DNA of 64,000 nt from Anastrepha obliqua (GCF_027943255.1 NC_072897.1:45792044-45856043), one strand, 5' to 3'; counted from the first letter of the stretch, positions 1 to 11,409 are shown. Numbers and translations are program-made. Notes: generated by a model from the sequence alone, not told the origin.

Positions 1-468
1 CTGCTGACAAAGGCATATAGGGACAAAGCTCTCGACACCTTCATTAGGGGTTTAAATGGCGACTTGCCTCGCCTCTTAGGGATCAGAGAACCGGTGGACT
101 TGCCACAGGCTCTCCACCTTTGCCTCAAGCTGGAGAATCAAAGCTTTCGCTCGAACCATGCTTACAACGGAAGATGGAAACCACCTTCACAGCAATACTC
201 AAAGCGAAACTCTGGACAACAGCAGAAACCAATATTTCACCCACAATTAGCCCATATTCCGCAACCAAGGCAATTATTTTTTAACCAACGAGAACAAAAT
301 AACGCGATCCCTCCTCGTCCACCTAGGCCACAGCCAAAGCCAGAACCCATGGAAGTGGACTCAAGCATGCACTCTCGTAGAATAAATTATATGAATAGGC
401 CACAACCAAACCAACATTTTGGAAAAAGGCCACAACAATTCGGTAACCATCCACAAGCAAAAAATTAG
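1..468 (+). pseudogene. gag: Gag C-terminal part (errantivirus)
   Basis: Frame 1 is open from the first base of the window. It encodes a Gag segment with the stretch [18 protein letters not shown], followed by a region rich in Q, P and N. Gag is the structural protein that packages the element RNA. No CCHC zinc knuckle is visible, as is usual for this group. A TAG at 466-468 ends the frame, but frame 1 then stays open for another 27 codons to a TGA at 550-552, where the pol frame opens one base back. The family normally makes Gag-Pol by -1 frameshifting near this point, so the TAG may be a later mutation. The N-terminal half lies outside the window. Confidence 0.8.
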
Positions 469-548
469 AGAACGACTGGAATAACAAACGAACAACAGTT
501 AGATGAGGATAAGCAGTTTGGCGAACCAAGTGACATCCATTTTTTAGC

Positions 549-1541
549 ATGATAAGCTCTTCGTTGCCATATTTTGAAGTAAGGACGGAGAGCGGAAAGA
601 CGCTAAAATTTTTATTAGATACAGGATCAAGCAAAAATTATGTTAAGCCGGAATTAGTGAGTAAGCGTATAGCAAATAAAAATCCATTTTTTGCCAGGTC
701 AATAGTAGGCGACATAAAAATTAGCGAGAATACATTTGTAAAACTCTTTAAGTTAGATAATAAAATAAAATTTTACCTAATGCCCTCTCTAAAAACATTC
801 GATGGTATTTTGGGGAACGATACCCTTAGGGAAATAGGGGCAGTTATCTACACCAATGAAAATATTATGGTATTAAGTAATGGTTTCAAAGTACACCTTA
901 AGCAACTGCCGACGCAATGTGTAAATGCAATAAACATTGAAGAAGAAAATTTGTCAAACGAACAAAAGAAAGGAATGAAAATAATTGCAAATACATATAG
1001 TAACGTTTTTTCAGAACCGGATGAAAAGCTTACGTATACAACTAGAGTAGTGGGCGAAATTAGAACCACGACAAACTCGCCTGTGTACACGAAGCTCTGC
1101 CCTTACCCTGCTTCATTAAAATCCGAAGTAGAGAGTCAAATAGAAAAGCTTCTAAAAGATGGAATCATAAGACCATCTAGGTCTCCTTTTAACTCTCCGG
1201 TATGGATAGTTCCTAAGAAACCAGACCAAACTGGAAAAAAACAATATAGAATGGTCATAGACTATAGGAAGTTAAATTCAATCACAATTGCCGACAGATA
1301 TCCCATTCCAGAGATTTCAGAAGTCATCTCTCGACTACGAGCTAGTAATTTTTTTTCAGTTCTCGACCTTAAAAGTGGATTCCATCAGATTCCACTAAAA
1401 AAATCTGATATGGAAAAAACTGCGTTCAGCATAAATAATGGAAAATATGAATTCACACGGCTGCCATTTGGCCTAAAAAACGCACCGTCAATTTTCCAGC
1501 GCACGCTTGACGATGTCCTACGGGAATACATTGGAAGATGA
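549..1541 (+). pseudogene. pol: Pol, first segment: protease and reverse transcriptase fingers/palm
   Basis: The 330-codon frame begins with an aspartic protease carrying the active-site motif LLDTGSSKNYV (about residues 27-37). Reverse transcriptase follows: PSRSPFNSPVWIVPKK, MVIDYRKLN, the first catalytic aspartate in SVLDLKSGFHQIPL, and LPFGLKNAPSIFQR. A TGA at 1539-1541 stops the frame just before the YIDD catalytic box, which is still present downstream in the same frame. The position relative to gag fits expression by -1 frameshift. The stop separates the two halves of the polymerase active site, so this copy is not expected to make active enzyme. Confidence 0.88.
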
Positions 1542-1928
1542 TGCTATGTTTACATAGATGACATCATTATTTTCAGTAAATCAGAAGAAGAACATTTTAA
1601 ACACATAAAAAACATATTCAAAGCTTTGGAAGAATCCAATATGAAAGTGCAATTAGACAAATGTAAGTTTTTCAAAAAAGAAGTCGATTTTTTAGGCTAC
1701 GTTATTACACCCCATGGGATTAAAACCAATCAGGAAAAGGTTAGGGCTATACAAAATTTTCCTGAACCACAAACCCTTAAAGAGCTTCGTAGTTTTCTTG
1801 GCATGTCAGGATACTATAGGCGGTTCATCAAGGACTACTCAAAACTTGCCAAGCCCCTGACATCCCTTTTAAGGGGGGAGGGAGGACGAACGTCCAAAAA
1901 TAAATCCGCGAAATTGCGAATAAGCTGA
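1542..1928 (+). pseudogene. pol: Pol, second segment: RT catalytic box and connection
   Basis: This continues the frame of the preceding segment after the TGA. It opens with the RT box CYVYIDDIIIFS, then the LDKCKFFKKEVDFLGYVI and LRSFLGMSGYYRRFIKDYSK stretches that are typical of gypsy-type RT thumb and connection. A second TGA at 1926-1928 interrupts the frame again before RNase H. The bases around 1870-1925 (poly-G run, then a cluster of A/T-rich codons) are the linker between RT and RNase H, which is normally variable. Confidence 0.85.
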
Positions 1929-3074
1929 AATGATGATGCTAAGGAATCTTTTGCCAAAATAAAGAATGCACTCACCTCAGAAGATTTAGTACTTGCTTAC
2001 CCAGATTTTAGTAAAGATTTTGAGCTAGTAACAGATGCCTCAAACTTTGCTATCGGTGCAGTTCTTTCACAAAATGATAGACCAATATCATTTATCTCTA
2101 GAACTTTAAATAAAACGGAGGAGCATTATGCGGCTAACGAAAAGGAAATATTAGCTATAATATGGGCTCTGAACTCTTTGAGAAATTACCTGTATGGGTC
2201 GGTTAAGGTCAAAATATTCACAGACCAGCAGCCGTTAACCTATGCGCTAAGCAATAAGAATAACAACAGTAAAATGAAGAGATGGAAGGCTATACTCGAA
2301 GAGTACAATTACGAAATGTTCTATAAGCCAGAAAAGGCGAATATTGTAGCAGATGCTCTATCTAGCATAACGGAGCAAGAGTTAAACACGCTATCAATAG
2401 CCACGAACTCAGACGAAAGTTCGGCTCATAATTTAATCCTTGGTGTTGAGGTACCTATAAATGCCTTTAAGAATCAAATATTTCTGAATAGAGACGTAAT
2501 GTCATCTTATCAATTTAAAATAATATTCCCCACGTACCACCGTCATATTATAACAGAACAAGATTATTGCGAGGAGAAATTGATTTCCATTTTGAAAAGA
2601 TATTTAAATCCATCAGTGATAAACTGTATAAAAACGGACGAACAAATTATGGGAAAAATACAGGAATTGTACCCATTACACTTCCTGAAATACAAAATAA
2701 GATTCACCCAAGTAATGGTGGACGATATAATTAGCAAAGAAGAACAGGAGAATATCATAATCAGGGTGCATGACAGAGCACACAGGAACTGTAAAGAAAA
2801 TCGTACTCAAATTCTTGAAAGGTACTATTTCCCCTCAATGGCGAACAAAATTAAAAAAATTATAAAAAAATGCGTAATGTGTAAAGAAAACAAGTATGAT
2901 CGTCACCAAATGAAACCCCAAATCCAGCCAACACCCATACCACGTTGCCCCGGTCAGATAGTTCACCTAGATATATTTGTGGTGGGAAAGGAACTAGTGC
3001 TAACAGCAATTGATAAATTTTCTAAAAACGCTATGGCAAAGTTAGAGCGGCAGAAGACATACGGCAACCTCTAA
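1929..3074 (+). pseudogene. pol: Pol, third segment: RNase H and integrase zinc-binding domain
   Basis: The same frame resumes after the TGA. RNase H is recognised by LVTDASNFAIGAVLSQ, the glutamate in EKEILAIIWAL, IFTDQQPLTYAL, and NIVADALSSI, where an arginine is usual in place of the second serine. Integrase follows with an HHCC zinc-binding domain: two histidines in RVHDRAHRN and the CVMC pair, then the first catalytic aspartate in IVHLDIFVVGKE. A frameshift near 3040 moves the rest of integrase into frame 2, and this frame ends at 3072-3074. RNase H degrades RNA in the hybrid; integrase inserts the DNA copy. Confidence 0.85.
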
Positions 3075-3666
3075 GAGACATTCTTTTTTCACTCATTCCT
3101 GAAACGTTGGTCATGGACAACGAAAAATCCTTCTATTCAGAATCTATTAAGTTCATGATAGAAAATGAGTTCGGAACACAAATTTTTCGAACAGCTCCAT
3201 ATACAAGTTGCTCTAACGGTCAGGTCGAACGATTCCATTCAACACTGCAAGAAATAATGCGTTGTCTACAATGCGAAAAAATACACCGGTCATTCCAGGA
3301 ATTATTAGAAAGAGCAGTAAAATAATATAATTTTTCAGTGCACACAGTTACAGGGAAAAGACCAATGGAAATATTCTTTGGTAGAAGAGTTAGTAGCAAC
3401 CCAGAGTTGGTAGAAAAAGACAGGTAAGAAACAGTGAAAAAACTCTCGGAAAAACAAGCTACTGACCTTGCGTACCACAATAAAAATAGATCTATTCCCA
3501 AGGAATATATAAAGGGAGAGGAAATATTCGTTAAAATAAACAAATTAGATTAGGAAACAAGTTGTCAGCTAGGTATCGAAAAGAAATAGTTGCCCAGAAT
3601 TACAACACGACAGTAAAAACTAAAACTGGCCGAGTCGTACATAAAAATAATATCAAACAGTCATGA
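3041..3666 (+). pseudogene. pol: Pol, fourth segment: integrase core and C-terminus, frameshifted
   Basis: After the frameshift the integrase core continues in frame 2. The second catalytic aspartate is in VMDNEKSF and the glutamate in SNGQVERFHST, which gives the DDE triad of retroviral integrases together with the aspartate upstream. The frame is broken by TAA at 3323-3325, by TAG at 3424-3426 and by a further shift near 3550. The basic tail ends at about 3666. The breaks make this copy inactive. Confidence 0.8.
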
Positions 3667-3714
3667 TAAGGCACTCATAGATACATTATACTTAATACGT
3701 TTCGTTACAGGACA

Positions 3715-5216
3715 GAACATGTTAACCTTTACAATCTTGACGCTGGTACCATCAAGACAGGAGAAGTCAGGACAATTAATCACTATAATAAAATCCTACA
3801 TTTTATAAATTTAAAGACGTATGAGGAAACAATAGCATTAATTTCTAATAATCTAAACACATTAAAGGGAATAACATTTGAAGATGAGCGACTTCTCGAA
3901 ACGGTAAATAAAAATCTAATATTGCTGAAAACAAGAGTGAATAGTATACACATTCACTCTAAGTCAAAAAGGGGACTAATTAACGTCCTAGGAAAAGGCT
4001 TAAAGTACATCGCCGGCTCTATGGACAGCGACGATGAACAGGAAATAAAAGACCCGTTAACCAAAATAAAGGACAATGAAAAAGGCACCTAAAATAAACT
4101 AAGTGACTTGACGTACATAAACAATTTCATGACCGAACAAATAACTAACATAACTGCCCATATAAACAAACAACAAACTTTAGTCAGTAGATATATTAAT
4201 GAGTTCAAGGACGGTGCACAGAATAAAATCAAAACACTGGAAGACGAAGTCCGATTTATCGAACAGACTTATAGTATAAACAATGACATATCGCTTTTGA
4301 ATAACCATGTTGATAACATAGGACAAATTATATTTTCCAGCAAATTGGGAGTTATTTCCACGGACATTTTAACGCAAAAGGAACTTAGTTTGATTAACGA
4401 CTACGATAGCTATAGTAATACGAAAATTGTAGTACTTTTCCAAGAAAATAACATTATCCTAACTTTACTAATACCTCAATTCTCTCCTAGTCCTCTGGCC
4501 AAAATCCAATTTGAACCATTACCAAATATTGCAAACAAATCAGTGTTTTTGAACCCATCAGAAATATTAGCAGATAACTCTAATAAAATTTATAGTATAA
4601 ATGTGAAAGACAAATTAGAAAAAAACTTGATTTCATTAGATAATGAATGTATTGCAAATATTTTAAAATTTAAGGAAGCACAATGTAAAATGGAAATTTC
4701 AGTAAAATCTGAAGTAGTAGAAATGGTACAAGGAACACTCATATTTAAGAATTTTAAAGGAAAAATAACTCACGATTGTAACAAATTAGAAATAAGACAA
4801 GAAGGAACCTTCCTCATTAAGTTTGAAAATTGTAATATTAATGTTCTGAATAAAACCTATACAAATGTAAACTTAAAAATGTACGAAACACTCGTATTAC
4901 CAAATTTAGTCACAAAAATCAAAGAAACTATAATAAAAATGCTACAAAATTGGCCTTACAAATTGAAAATCTATATTTAAAACAAATACAACATGAAGAT
5001 ACCATTAGAAATTTAGTAAACGAAAATAAAAAAATGAATGTAATTAGCTTAAGTTCAGATATATCTATTGTACTTTCAGTTATTATTGCAACTCTTATTC
5101 TCGCTTGCATTATTAAGTATAGACAAAAACTGTATTTATCACCTCAATCAATAATAACTACCGAACATATGCCAAACACCCAAGCGGGGCCATTTCTTGA
5201 AATTAAAACACCATAA
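3715..5216 (+). pseudogene. env: Env, errantivirus envelope glycoprotein gene, broken
   Basis: Downstream of pol lies an envelope gene of the insect errantivirus type. The visible hallmarks are a basic furin-like cleavage site followed by a glycine-rich fusion-peptide region (about 3960-4020), a long ectodomain with many asparagines, and a hydrophobic membrane-spanning segment near the C-terminus (about 5055-5115) followed by a short cytoplasmic tail. A TAA at 4090-4092 interrupts it, and a frameshift near 4950 splits the ectodomain from the transmembrane end. A possible splice acceptor (TTACAG) precedes it near 3711, as env of this group is made from spliced RNA. No functional protein can be produced from this copy. 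Confidence 0.8.
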
Positions 5217-5245
5217 TTCAATACTCGATTGCGGACAATCGATTT

Positions 5246-5256
5246 AAGAAGGGAAG
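5246..5256 (+). promoter_or_regulatory. Polypurine tract
   Basis: AAGAAGGGAAG lies directly before the LTR start AGTTAACC at 5257. This purine run is where plus-strand DNA synthesis is primed in LTR retrotransposons. Confidence 0.75.
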
Positions 5257-5560
5257 AGTTAACCCAAACCAAGTTAAAGACCTCTTTACTTCTTATATTC
5301 TTTTTAATAAAAATTGCTTACTCAATTTTCATATTGATTTCCGCAATAATGCAAGTATTATAAAAATTGCTTACTCAATTTTCATATTGATTTCTGCAAT
5401 AATGCAAGTATTATAAAGTTGCTTATTTAAGTTCCTAGAATTAAGTCACGCCACAATTTTTATTAATATAAATTAATTAGTTTACTTGTTTAAGCGGCTT
5501 TTTGGTTTTGGGAAGTCAGTGAATAAAGTGCGGTCAGATGGGCCGGTAATAAAAAAAATT
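5257..5560 (+). repeat. 3' LTR of the errantivirus
   Basis: The LTR begins AGTTAACC right after the polypurine tract. A TCAGT initiator-like motif lies at 5516-5520 and an AATAAA polyadenylation signal at 5522-5527. The 3' limit is uncertain because no second copy is in the window. Confidence 0.65.
5308..5413 (+). repeat. 53-bp tandem duplication in LTR U3
   Basis: Two adjacent copies of a 53-bp unit (TAAAAATTGCTTACTCAATT...) differ at one base, with a partial third copy starting near 5414. The position upstream of the initiator suggests a duplicated promoter or enhancer block. Confidence 0.85.
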
Positions 5561-5871
5561 ATTTTTTTAGAACTCATATTTTACAAGTTCTTAACTTATA
5601 TGCTAAAATTGTAATCATTTTTGAACAATTTTGTGTTTGAAATCAATAAAAACTGATTTCACACAAAAAAGTTATGGTGTTTTGAATAGGTAACACTTCA
5701 TATCGTTCACCCTGTACATATGCAAGAAAACTCATCTATACCGTATGCGTTTACATATGCATATGTATGTATGCACATATGAATACATATGTATGTATGT
5801 ATGTTGGGACAATGTATGTTCATAGATGTTTCTATTCTGAGCAAAACAATGCATATTCGTATATACATATG
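5561..5871. other. Non-coding spacer with TATG-rich simple sequence
   Basis: No gene is visible. The sequence TTCACCCTGTA at about 5706-5716 resembles the outer end of a mariner terminal repeat without a partner. The rest is ACATATGTATG-type low-complexity DNA. Confidence 0.6.
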
Positions 5872-6480
5872 TATAGGGTGATCAATTAAGAGGAGTTTTT
5901 TTCATTTCCGTTTTTTTACAGATCGCGCGCGAGTTGTGGCAAACTGTCATCGTGGATTTGTTGAACAGCGTTTGGCATTTCATCATGGAAAGACTCACAC
6001 CGCAACAACGTCTACAAATTGTTCAACTGTATTATGAAAATCAGCGTTCTGTGACGGAGCCACTTGCCATACAGCTCGTGAAACAATGACTTTATTGAGA
6101 AGTCATTTCGGAGAGCAGCTGATTTCACGTTTAGGACCTGTGAGTTGGCCACCAAGATCTTGTGATAACACACCCTTGGACTTTTTTCTTTGGGGATTCG
6201 TGAAGTCCAAGGTCTATGCTGATAAACCAGCTACGATTGAAGCTCTGGAAGCCAACATTACGACATACCAGTCGAAATGCTCGAACGAGTGATTGAAAAT
6301 TGGACCTTCAGAATGGACCACCTTAAGCGTAGTTGCGGCCAACATTTGAATGAAGTCATATTGAAAAAGTAAATGTCACAGAATGTCCTTTCAAATGATA
6401 AATAAAGGTTTTGAACATAATTTACATTTTTGTTTTTTTTTAACTATTGAAAAAAGCACCTCATGATTGATCACCCTATA
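5872..6480 (+). mobile_element. Mariner-like element with internal deletion
   Basis: Imperfect terminal inverted repeats TATAGGGTGATCAAT (5872 on) and its complement ending at 6480 bound about 609 bp, with TA at the borders. Inside are only the two ends of a transposase. The N-terminus starts at 5984 (MERLTPQQRLQIVQLYY) and runs directly into a C-terminal piece (about 6086-6292) with RSCDNTPLDFFLWGF, the region of the third catalytic aspartate. The middle, with the first two aspartates, is missing. The element can only move if a related element supplies transposase. Confidence 0.88.
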
Positions 6481-6786
6481 CTATGTACCGGTTATATGTA
6501 CATACATGTGTTCACACTCGCTAAAATTCTAAACCTAGCGACAACAAGAACGAAATTCATTCATTGGCGCAGCTGTAGCGGCCGTGATTATTTACCCGCG
6601 ACGGCGCTGAACAGTTTCAAATATTGTAAAGCATAATAAAAACAAATTCATTGATAAGTTCGAGCTAATATTTCTACGAGCATAGTACTTTCATTCATAC
6701 AACGAGCTGCCATTCATACAATGTGCCACTTTTCTCGACCATTCGAAAATAGTTAATATTGGAATATTTCTTGTAGAAATACATAC
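6481..6786 (-). repeat. Relic of the hAT-like dispersed repeat
   Basis: The complement of this stretch matches segments at about 22030-22330, 26760-27130 and 36240-36600. Shared strings include CCATTCGAAAATAG and the block around GGCGCTGAACAGTTTC. It is an old partial copy, split by the palindrome that follows; a poorly conserved continuation may lie at 8988-9078. Confidence 0.65.
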
Positions 6787-8987
6787 ATATGATGCTTTCC
6801 ATTTCAATTCAACCGAGCTATTCGGGTCATGTTCTTCGATTTCAATGTAACTTAAATATGTTGCTCTCTGGTCAAAATAATGAGACACGTATTTTTTTGT
6901 TCGCCCGAAAAAAATTTTTTTCAAGAGTTATCGGCAATTTTGTTTTTCGGCTCAAACTCGATTTTTTTTAATTATATAAGAAAACATTTTTTTAAAATGC
7001 CCATAACTTAGTCAAAAATGAACCGATTTTAATAATTCTGGGTTCAAAATGATCGTAATTACTTACACGGGCGACTTCATGTAGAAACAATTGCAAAAAA
7101 GTAGTTCAAGATTTTTTATTTAGCAAAAAAGAAAAAAATTGAAATTTTTTCGAAATTCAATATTTCAAAAAGTGTATTTTTTTTTTTATAACTTTTTCTA
7201 AATCAAAAGGACATCTCAAACTTTAATTGAGCTGAATGCCTAGTAGCTAAAATGAGTTGTTTTTGAGTAATGAATTTTTGAGTAAAAACCCTGTTTCGCA
7301 CTTTTTGTTTTTTGCAAAATAAAACATTTACAACTACTTTTTTGCAATGGTTTCTGCATGAAGTCGCTCGTGTAAGTAATAATGATTATTTTGAACCCAG
7401 AATCATTCAAATCGCCTTATTTTTGACTAAGATATGAGTAATTAAAAAAAAATTTCTTATATACATTCTTTCCATTTCAATTCAAAAGGGCTATTCGGGA
7501 CATGTTCTTCGATTTCGATGTAACTTAAATATGTTGCTCTCTGGTCAAAATAATGAGACATGTATTTTTTTGTTCGCCCGAAAAAAATTTTTTTCAAGAG
7601 TTATCGGCAATTTTGTTTTTCGGCTCAAACTCGATTTTTTTTAATTATATAAGAAAACATTTTTTTAAAATGCCCATAACTTAGTCAAAAATGAACCGAT
7701 TTTAATAATTCTGGGTTCAAAATGATCGTAATTACTTACACGAGCGACTTCATGTAGAAACAATTGCAAAAAAGTAGTTCAAGATTTTTTATTTAGCAAA
7801 AAAGAAAAAAATTGAAATTTTTTCGAAATTCAATATTTCAAAAAGTGTATTTTTTTTTTATAACTTTTTCTAAATCAAAAGGACATCTCAAACTTTAATT
7901 GAGCTGAATGCCTAGTAGCTAAAATGAGTTGTTTTTGAGTAATGAATTTTTGAGTAGAAAACCTGTTTCGCACTTTTTGTTTTTTGGAAAATAAAAATTT
8001 TCAACTACTTTTTAGCAACTATTTCTACATGAAATCGATGGCGATTATTTTGAACCCAAAATTATTAAAATCGGTTCGTTTTTGACTAAGTTATGAGCGT
8101 TTAAAGAAAAAATGTTCTTGTATTATTAAAAAAAACCGATTTTGAGCCGAAAAACAAAATTGCCGATATAGCTTGAAAAAAAATTTTTTCGGGCGAACAA
8201 AAAAATACATGTCTCATTATTTTGACCAGAGAGCAACATATTTAACTTACATCGAAATCGAAGAACATGTCCCGAATAGCCCTTTTGAATTGAAATGGAA
8301 AGAATGTATATAAGAAATTTTTTTTTAATTACTCATAACTTAGTCAAAAATAAGGCGATTTTAATGATTCTGGGTTCAAAATGATCATCATTACTTACAC
8401 GAGCGATTTCATGTAGAAACAGTTGCAAAAAAGTATTTGAAAATTTTTTATTTTGCAAAAAACAAAAAGTGCGAAACAGGTTTTTTACTCAAACATTCAT
8501 TACTCAAAAACAACTCATTTTAGCTACTAGGCATTCAGTTTAATTGAAGTTTGAGGTGTCCTCTTGATTTGGAAAAAGTTATAAAAAAAATAAAAATACA
8601 CTTTTTGAAATATTGAATTTCGAAAAAATTTCAATTTTTTTTCTTTTTTGCTAAATAAAAAAATTTCAACTATTTTTTTGCAATTGTTTCTACATGAAGT
8701 CGCTCATGTAAGTAATTACAATCATTTTGAACCCGGAATTATTAAAATCGGTTCATTTTTGACTAAGTTATGGGCATTTAAAAAATTTTTTTTCTTATAT
8801 AATTAAAAAAAATCGAGTTTGAGCCGAAAAACAAAATTGCCGATAACTCTTGAAAAAAATTTTTTTCGGGCGAACAAAAAAATACGTGTCTCATTATTTT
8901 GACCAGAGAGCAACATATTTCAGTTACATCGAAATCGAAGAACATGACCCGAATAGCCCGGTTGAATTGAAATGGAAAGCATCATAT
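6787..8987. repeat. 2.2-kb nested palindrome with six alternating inverted modules
   Basis: The left end ATATGATGCTTTCCATTTC is the exact complement of the right end at 8969-8987, and the symmetry runs through the whole 2201 bp with a centre near 7887. Inside, 7468-8305 is a second palindrome bounded by CTTTCCATTTCAATTCAA and its complement. A module of about 100 bp occurs six times in alternating orientation: 7008-7110 (+), 7331-7431 (-), 7681-7783 (+), 8001-8090 (-), 8341-8440 (+), 8668-8766 (-). No protein is encoded; short open frames here are by-products. It interrupts the hAT-like relic, so it behaves as a mobile element of fold-back type. I cannot name the family. Confidence 0.85.
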
Positions 8988-9078
8988 ATATACTTTTATC
9001 CAATCAAAATCAAATCTAATACATGCATAAATTTTTTCCAATATTTGGAGCAATTTTCATATAAACCTAATATTATAT

Positions 9079-10377
9079 AACGGGTGATTTTTTAGGCTAT
9101 TATCTTTTTAAACAGTTGGTTTAAACAGCTGACTCACGCTTCGTGTTTTGTTTCACTGTCAAATATCTTCAGTTTAGTCTATAATTTAACCATGAATCGT
9201 CTTACAAAACGAACAACGCTTGCAAATCATTGAATTTTATTATAAAAAAGCGTGTTCTGTTAAGAAAGTTCATCGCGCGCTTCTTCCATTTTATGGCCAG
9301 TTTAATCGACCCACTGAAGCGGCTATTCGAGCTATTGTGACTAAATTTAGAACCAAATTTACATTATTGGACATCAAACCACCAAGACGCTTACGTAGAG
9401 TGCGAACTGAAGAAAATATCGCAGCTGTATCGGCCAGTGATGACCATCAATTATCGATTCGTCGCCGTTCGCAGCAATAGAGCCTCTGTTATTCAAGAAC
9501 GTCGAAAATTTTTCGAAAGGATTTAGGTGTGAAGCTATCAAAATACAGCTGGTGCAAGAATTGAAGCTGAACGACCTACCGCAACGCAGAATTTTTGGAG
9601 AATGGGCTCTTCGAAAGTTGGCCGAAGATCCACTTTTTTATCGAAAAATTGTGTTCAGCGACGAAGCTCATTTTTGGATCAATGTGTACGTAAATAAGCT
9701 GAATTGTCGATTTTGGAGTGAAGATCAGCCAGAAGAACTGCAAGAGCTACCAATGTATCCAGAAAAGGTCACAGTTTGGTGCGGTTTATGGGCTGGAGGT
9801 ATCATTGGACCGTACTTCTTCAAAGATGCTGCGAATCGTAACGTAACTGTGAGTGGTGAGCGCTACCGTGAAATGATATCCAACCTTTTTTTGCCCAAAA
9901 TGCAAGAGCTTGACTTGCATGACATATGGTTTCAGCAAGACGATGCCACATGCCACACAGCACGCGTAACAATGGACTTGTTGAGAGGCGAGTTCGGTGA
10001 ACATTTTATTTCACGTTTGGGACCTGTCAATTGCCCACCCAGATCGTGCGATATAACGCCTTTAAATTATTTTTTGTGGGGCTATGTTAAAGCTCATGTC
10101 TATTCAGACAAGCCTGCTTGAATTAACGCATTGGAAGACAACATTAAAGCATTTATATGTGAGATACCGGCCGAAACATTGGAAAGAGTATGCCAAAAGT
10201 GGACTAAACGGATGGACCATTTGAAGTGCAGTCGCGGTCAACATTTGCATGAAATAATATTCAAACATTAAATTATATGGACTGCGCTATCGATTTAAAT
10301 AAAAATTTCATGAATTTTTCTGAATTTTACGTGTTTTTTTTAAAACTTTCCTATAGCTCTTAAAAATCACCCTTTAT
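9079..10377 (+). mobile_element. Mariner-like element, near full length, decayed
   Basis: Terminal repeats GGGTGATTTTTTAGGCTAT (9082 on) and AAATCACCC near 10377 bound an element of about 1.3 kb flanked by TA. It holds one transposase gene that is broken in several places. Confidence 0.88.
9193..10271 (+). pseudogene. Mariner-type transposase, DUF4817/DDE_3 architecture, broken
   Basis: The ATG at 9193 is followed by a frameshift near 9220. The HTH-bearing N-terminus then reads to a stop at 9478-9480 (IEFYYKKACSVKKVHRAL, RRLRRVRTEENIAAVSAS). After further shifts, the catalytic part runs from 9552. D1 is in FSDEAHFW, D2 in WFQQDDATCHTA and D3 in RSCDITPLNYFLWGY, with 36 residues between D2 and D3. 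A TGA at 10119-10121 replaces a sense codon, and the frame continues to the natural stop at 10269-10271 (EIIFKH). The enzyme would cut and paste DNA at TA sites; this copy is inactive. It belongs to the same lineage as the pieces at 5872-6480 and 49995-50370. Confidence 0.88.
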
Positions 10378-10673
10378 ATACATACATATGTTGTATGCTA
10401 ATATGTATGTATGTAGAAATATGCATACATATACATACCTTGGCGCAATTTTCGTAGCCTAATACACATACATACATTAGTCACACAATTTATTCGTACA
10501 ACCTGTACGTAGAAAATTTCAGCTTTGCGGAAAATATTTGCTGTGACAATAGTTGCGCAAAATATTTGCTGATGAATTGCAGCAAACAAAACTCCCGTTA
10601 TTTCAACTCACATTGAGGGATTCCAAGGAAAGCAGGCAGACGTGCAAAAAGCTGCAAAACATTTATTCGTATA
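10378..10673. other. Spacer without recognisable features
   Basis: It starts with ACATACATATG-type simple sequence. I see no gene, repeat boundary or RNA in the rest. Confidence 0.5.
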
Positions 10674-11263
10674 CAGTGGGTTCTGTTTTTATGCGGCTTT
10701 TTTTTATGCGATTTTGAAATAGTGCGGTTTTTTTTTTAAATTAAAAAATGCATGTCGACCTATCGAGAATTGTACATATAAACAAGATTCTAAACCAGCT
10801 AATCAAAAACTCATCACAGATTACATCAGAAATGCTAACCCTACAAGTATGGAACCGCCTGCATAACCATCTAGATCAGACGTGTACATTTCCTCAAGTG
10901 ATGAAAGTGATTTTACGCCAAATCCTAAACGAATGCGCAACATGTGGGTATTGTCTGATTATATTTCTGACGTAAATTTATTTTTTGATTCTGACGTTTC
11001 TTAAATAAAGATATAATTTTCAAAAATACAATATTTTGTTTGTGCGATTTTATTTAATTATTTCAGATTCATGCGGTCTATGGAACGTATCTATAGTTAT
11101 AATATGGGGCTAGTGCCCTTTTTTATGCGATTTTATTACATTATTTCAGATTTATGCGGTTCTTATCATTTTTAAACGTATCTATAGTTTTACTATAGAA
11201 CTGGTAGCTTTTTTATGCTGTTTCTTGCGGAAGGTATCTACCGCATAAAAACAGAATCTACTG
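10674..11263 (+). mobile_element. Pogo/Tigger-like deletion derivative
   Basis: Terminal repeats CAGTGGGTTCTGTTTTTATG (10674 on) and the complement of CAGTAGATTCTGTTTTTATG ending at 11263 are flanked by TA on both sides. The element is 590 bp. It retains a transposase C-terminus and, from about 11040 to 11200, two copies of a block of about 90 bp (GCGATTTTATT...ATTTCAGATT...ACGTATCTATAG). A terminal CAG, TA target and an acidic serine-rich C-terminus fit pogo/Tigger elements. Confidence 0.78.
10865..11004 (+). pseudogene. C-terminal fragment of a pogo/Tigger-like transposase
   Basis: One frame reads YISSSDESDFTPNPKRMRN, then MWVLSDYISDVNLFFDSDVS, and stops at 11002-11004. An acidic-serine stretch followed by a short conserved tail before the terminal repeat is common in Tigger proteins. 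The catalytic domain is absent. The longer frame at 10748-10975 runs in another phase and is not the real one. Confidence 0.5.
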
Positions 11264-11409
11264 TACTTTCAGTTCATGATATTGTTGTTACAAAAGTAAC
11301 AGTAAAAATCGTTTGTGTTTGCTAATATTGCTGAAAACGAAATAATTTAGTTTTTTTTTAGTTTTTCTCGCTGATTCAGTTTGAGTTTCGCGTAATATCT
11401 CGACTGAAA

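Larger units (their letters stand above)
1..5560 (+). mobile_element. Gypsy-type errantivirus (LTR retrotransposon with env), 5' part outside window
   Basis: Gag end, protease, reverse transcriptase, RNase H, integrase, env and a 3' LTR follow each other in the order expected of insect errantiviruses. The window opens inside gag, so the 5' LTR and primer binding site are not visible. The coding part has an in-frame TAG ending gag, TGA stops in pol at 1539-1541 and 1926-1928, a frameshift near 3040, more stops at 3323-3325 and 3424-3426, and a stop and frameshift in env. It cannot produce a full set of proteins and is an old copy. The polypurine tract and LTR start (AGTTAACC) fit the group. 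The 3' boundary near 5560 is a guess because the partner LTR is missing. Confidence 0.9.

Noticed and set aside
8850..9080. Small protein MKKIFFGRTKKYVSHYF... also found inverted at 6691-6924
   Set aside because: Both frames are readings of the palindrome arms; similarity follows from the inverted repeat, not from coding constraint.
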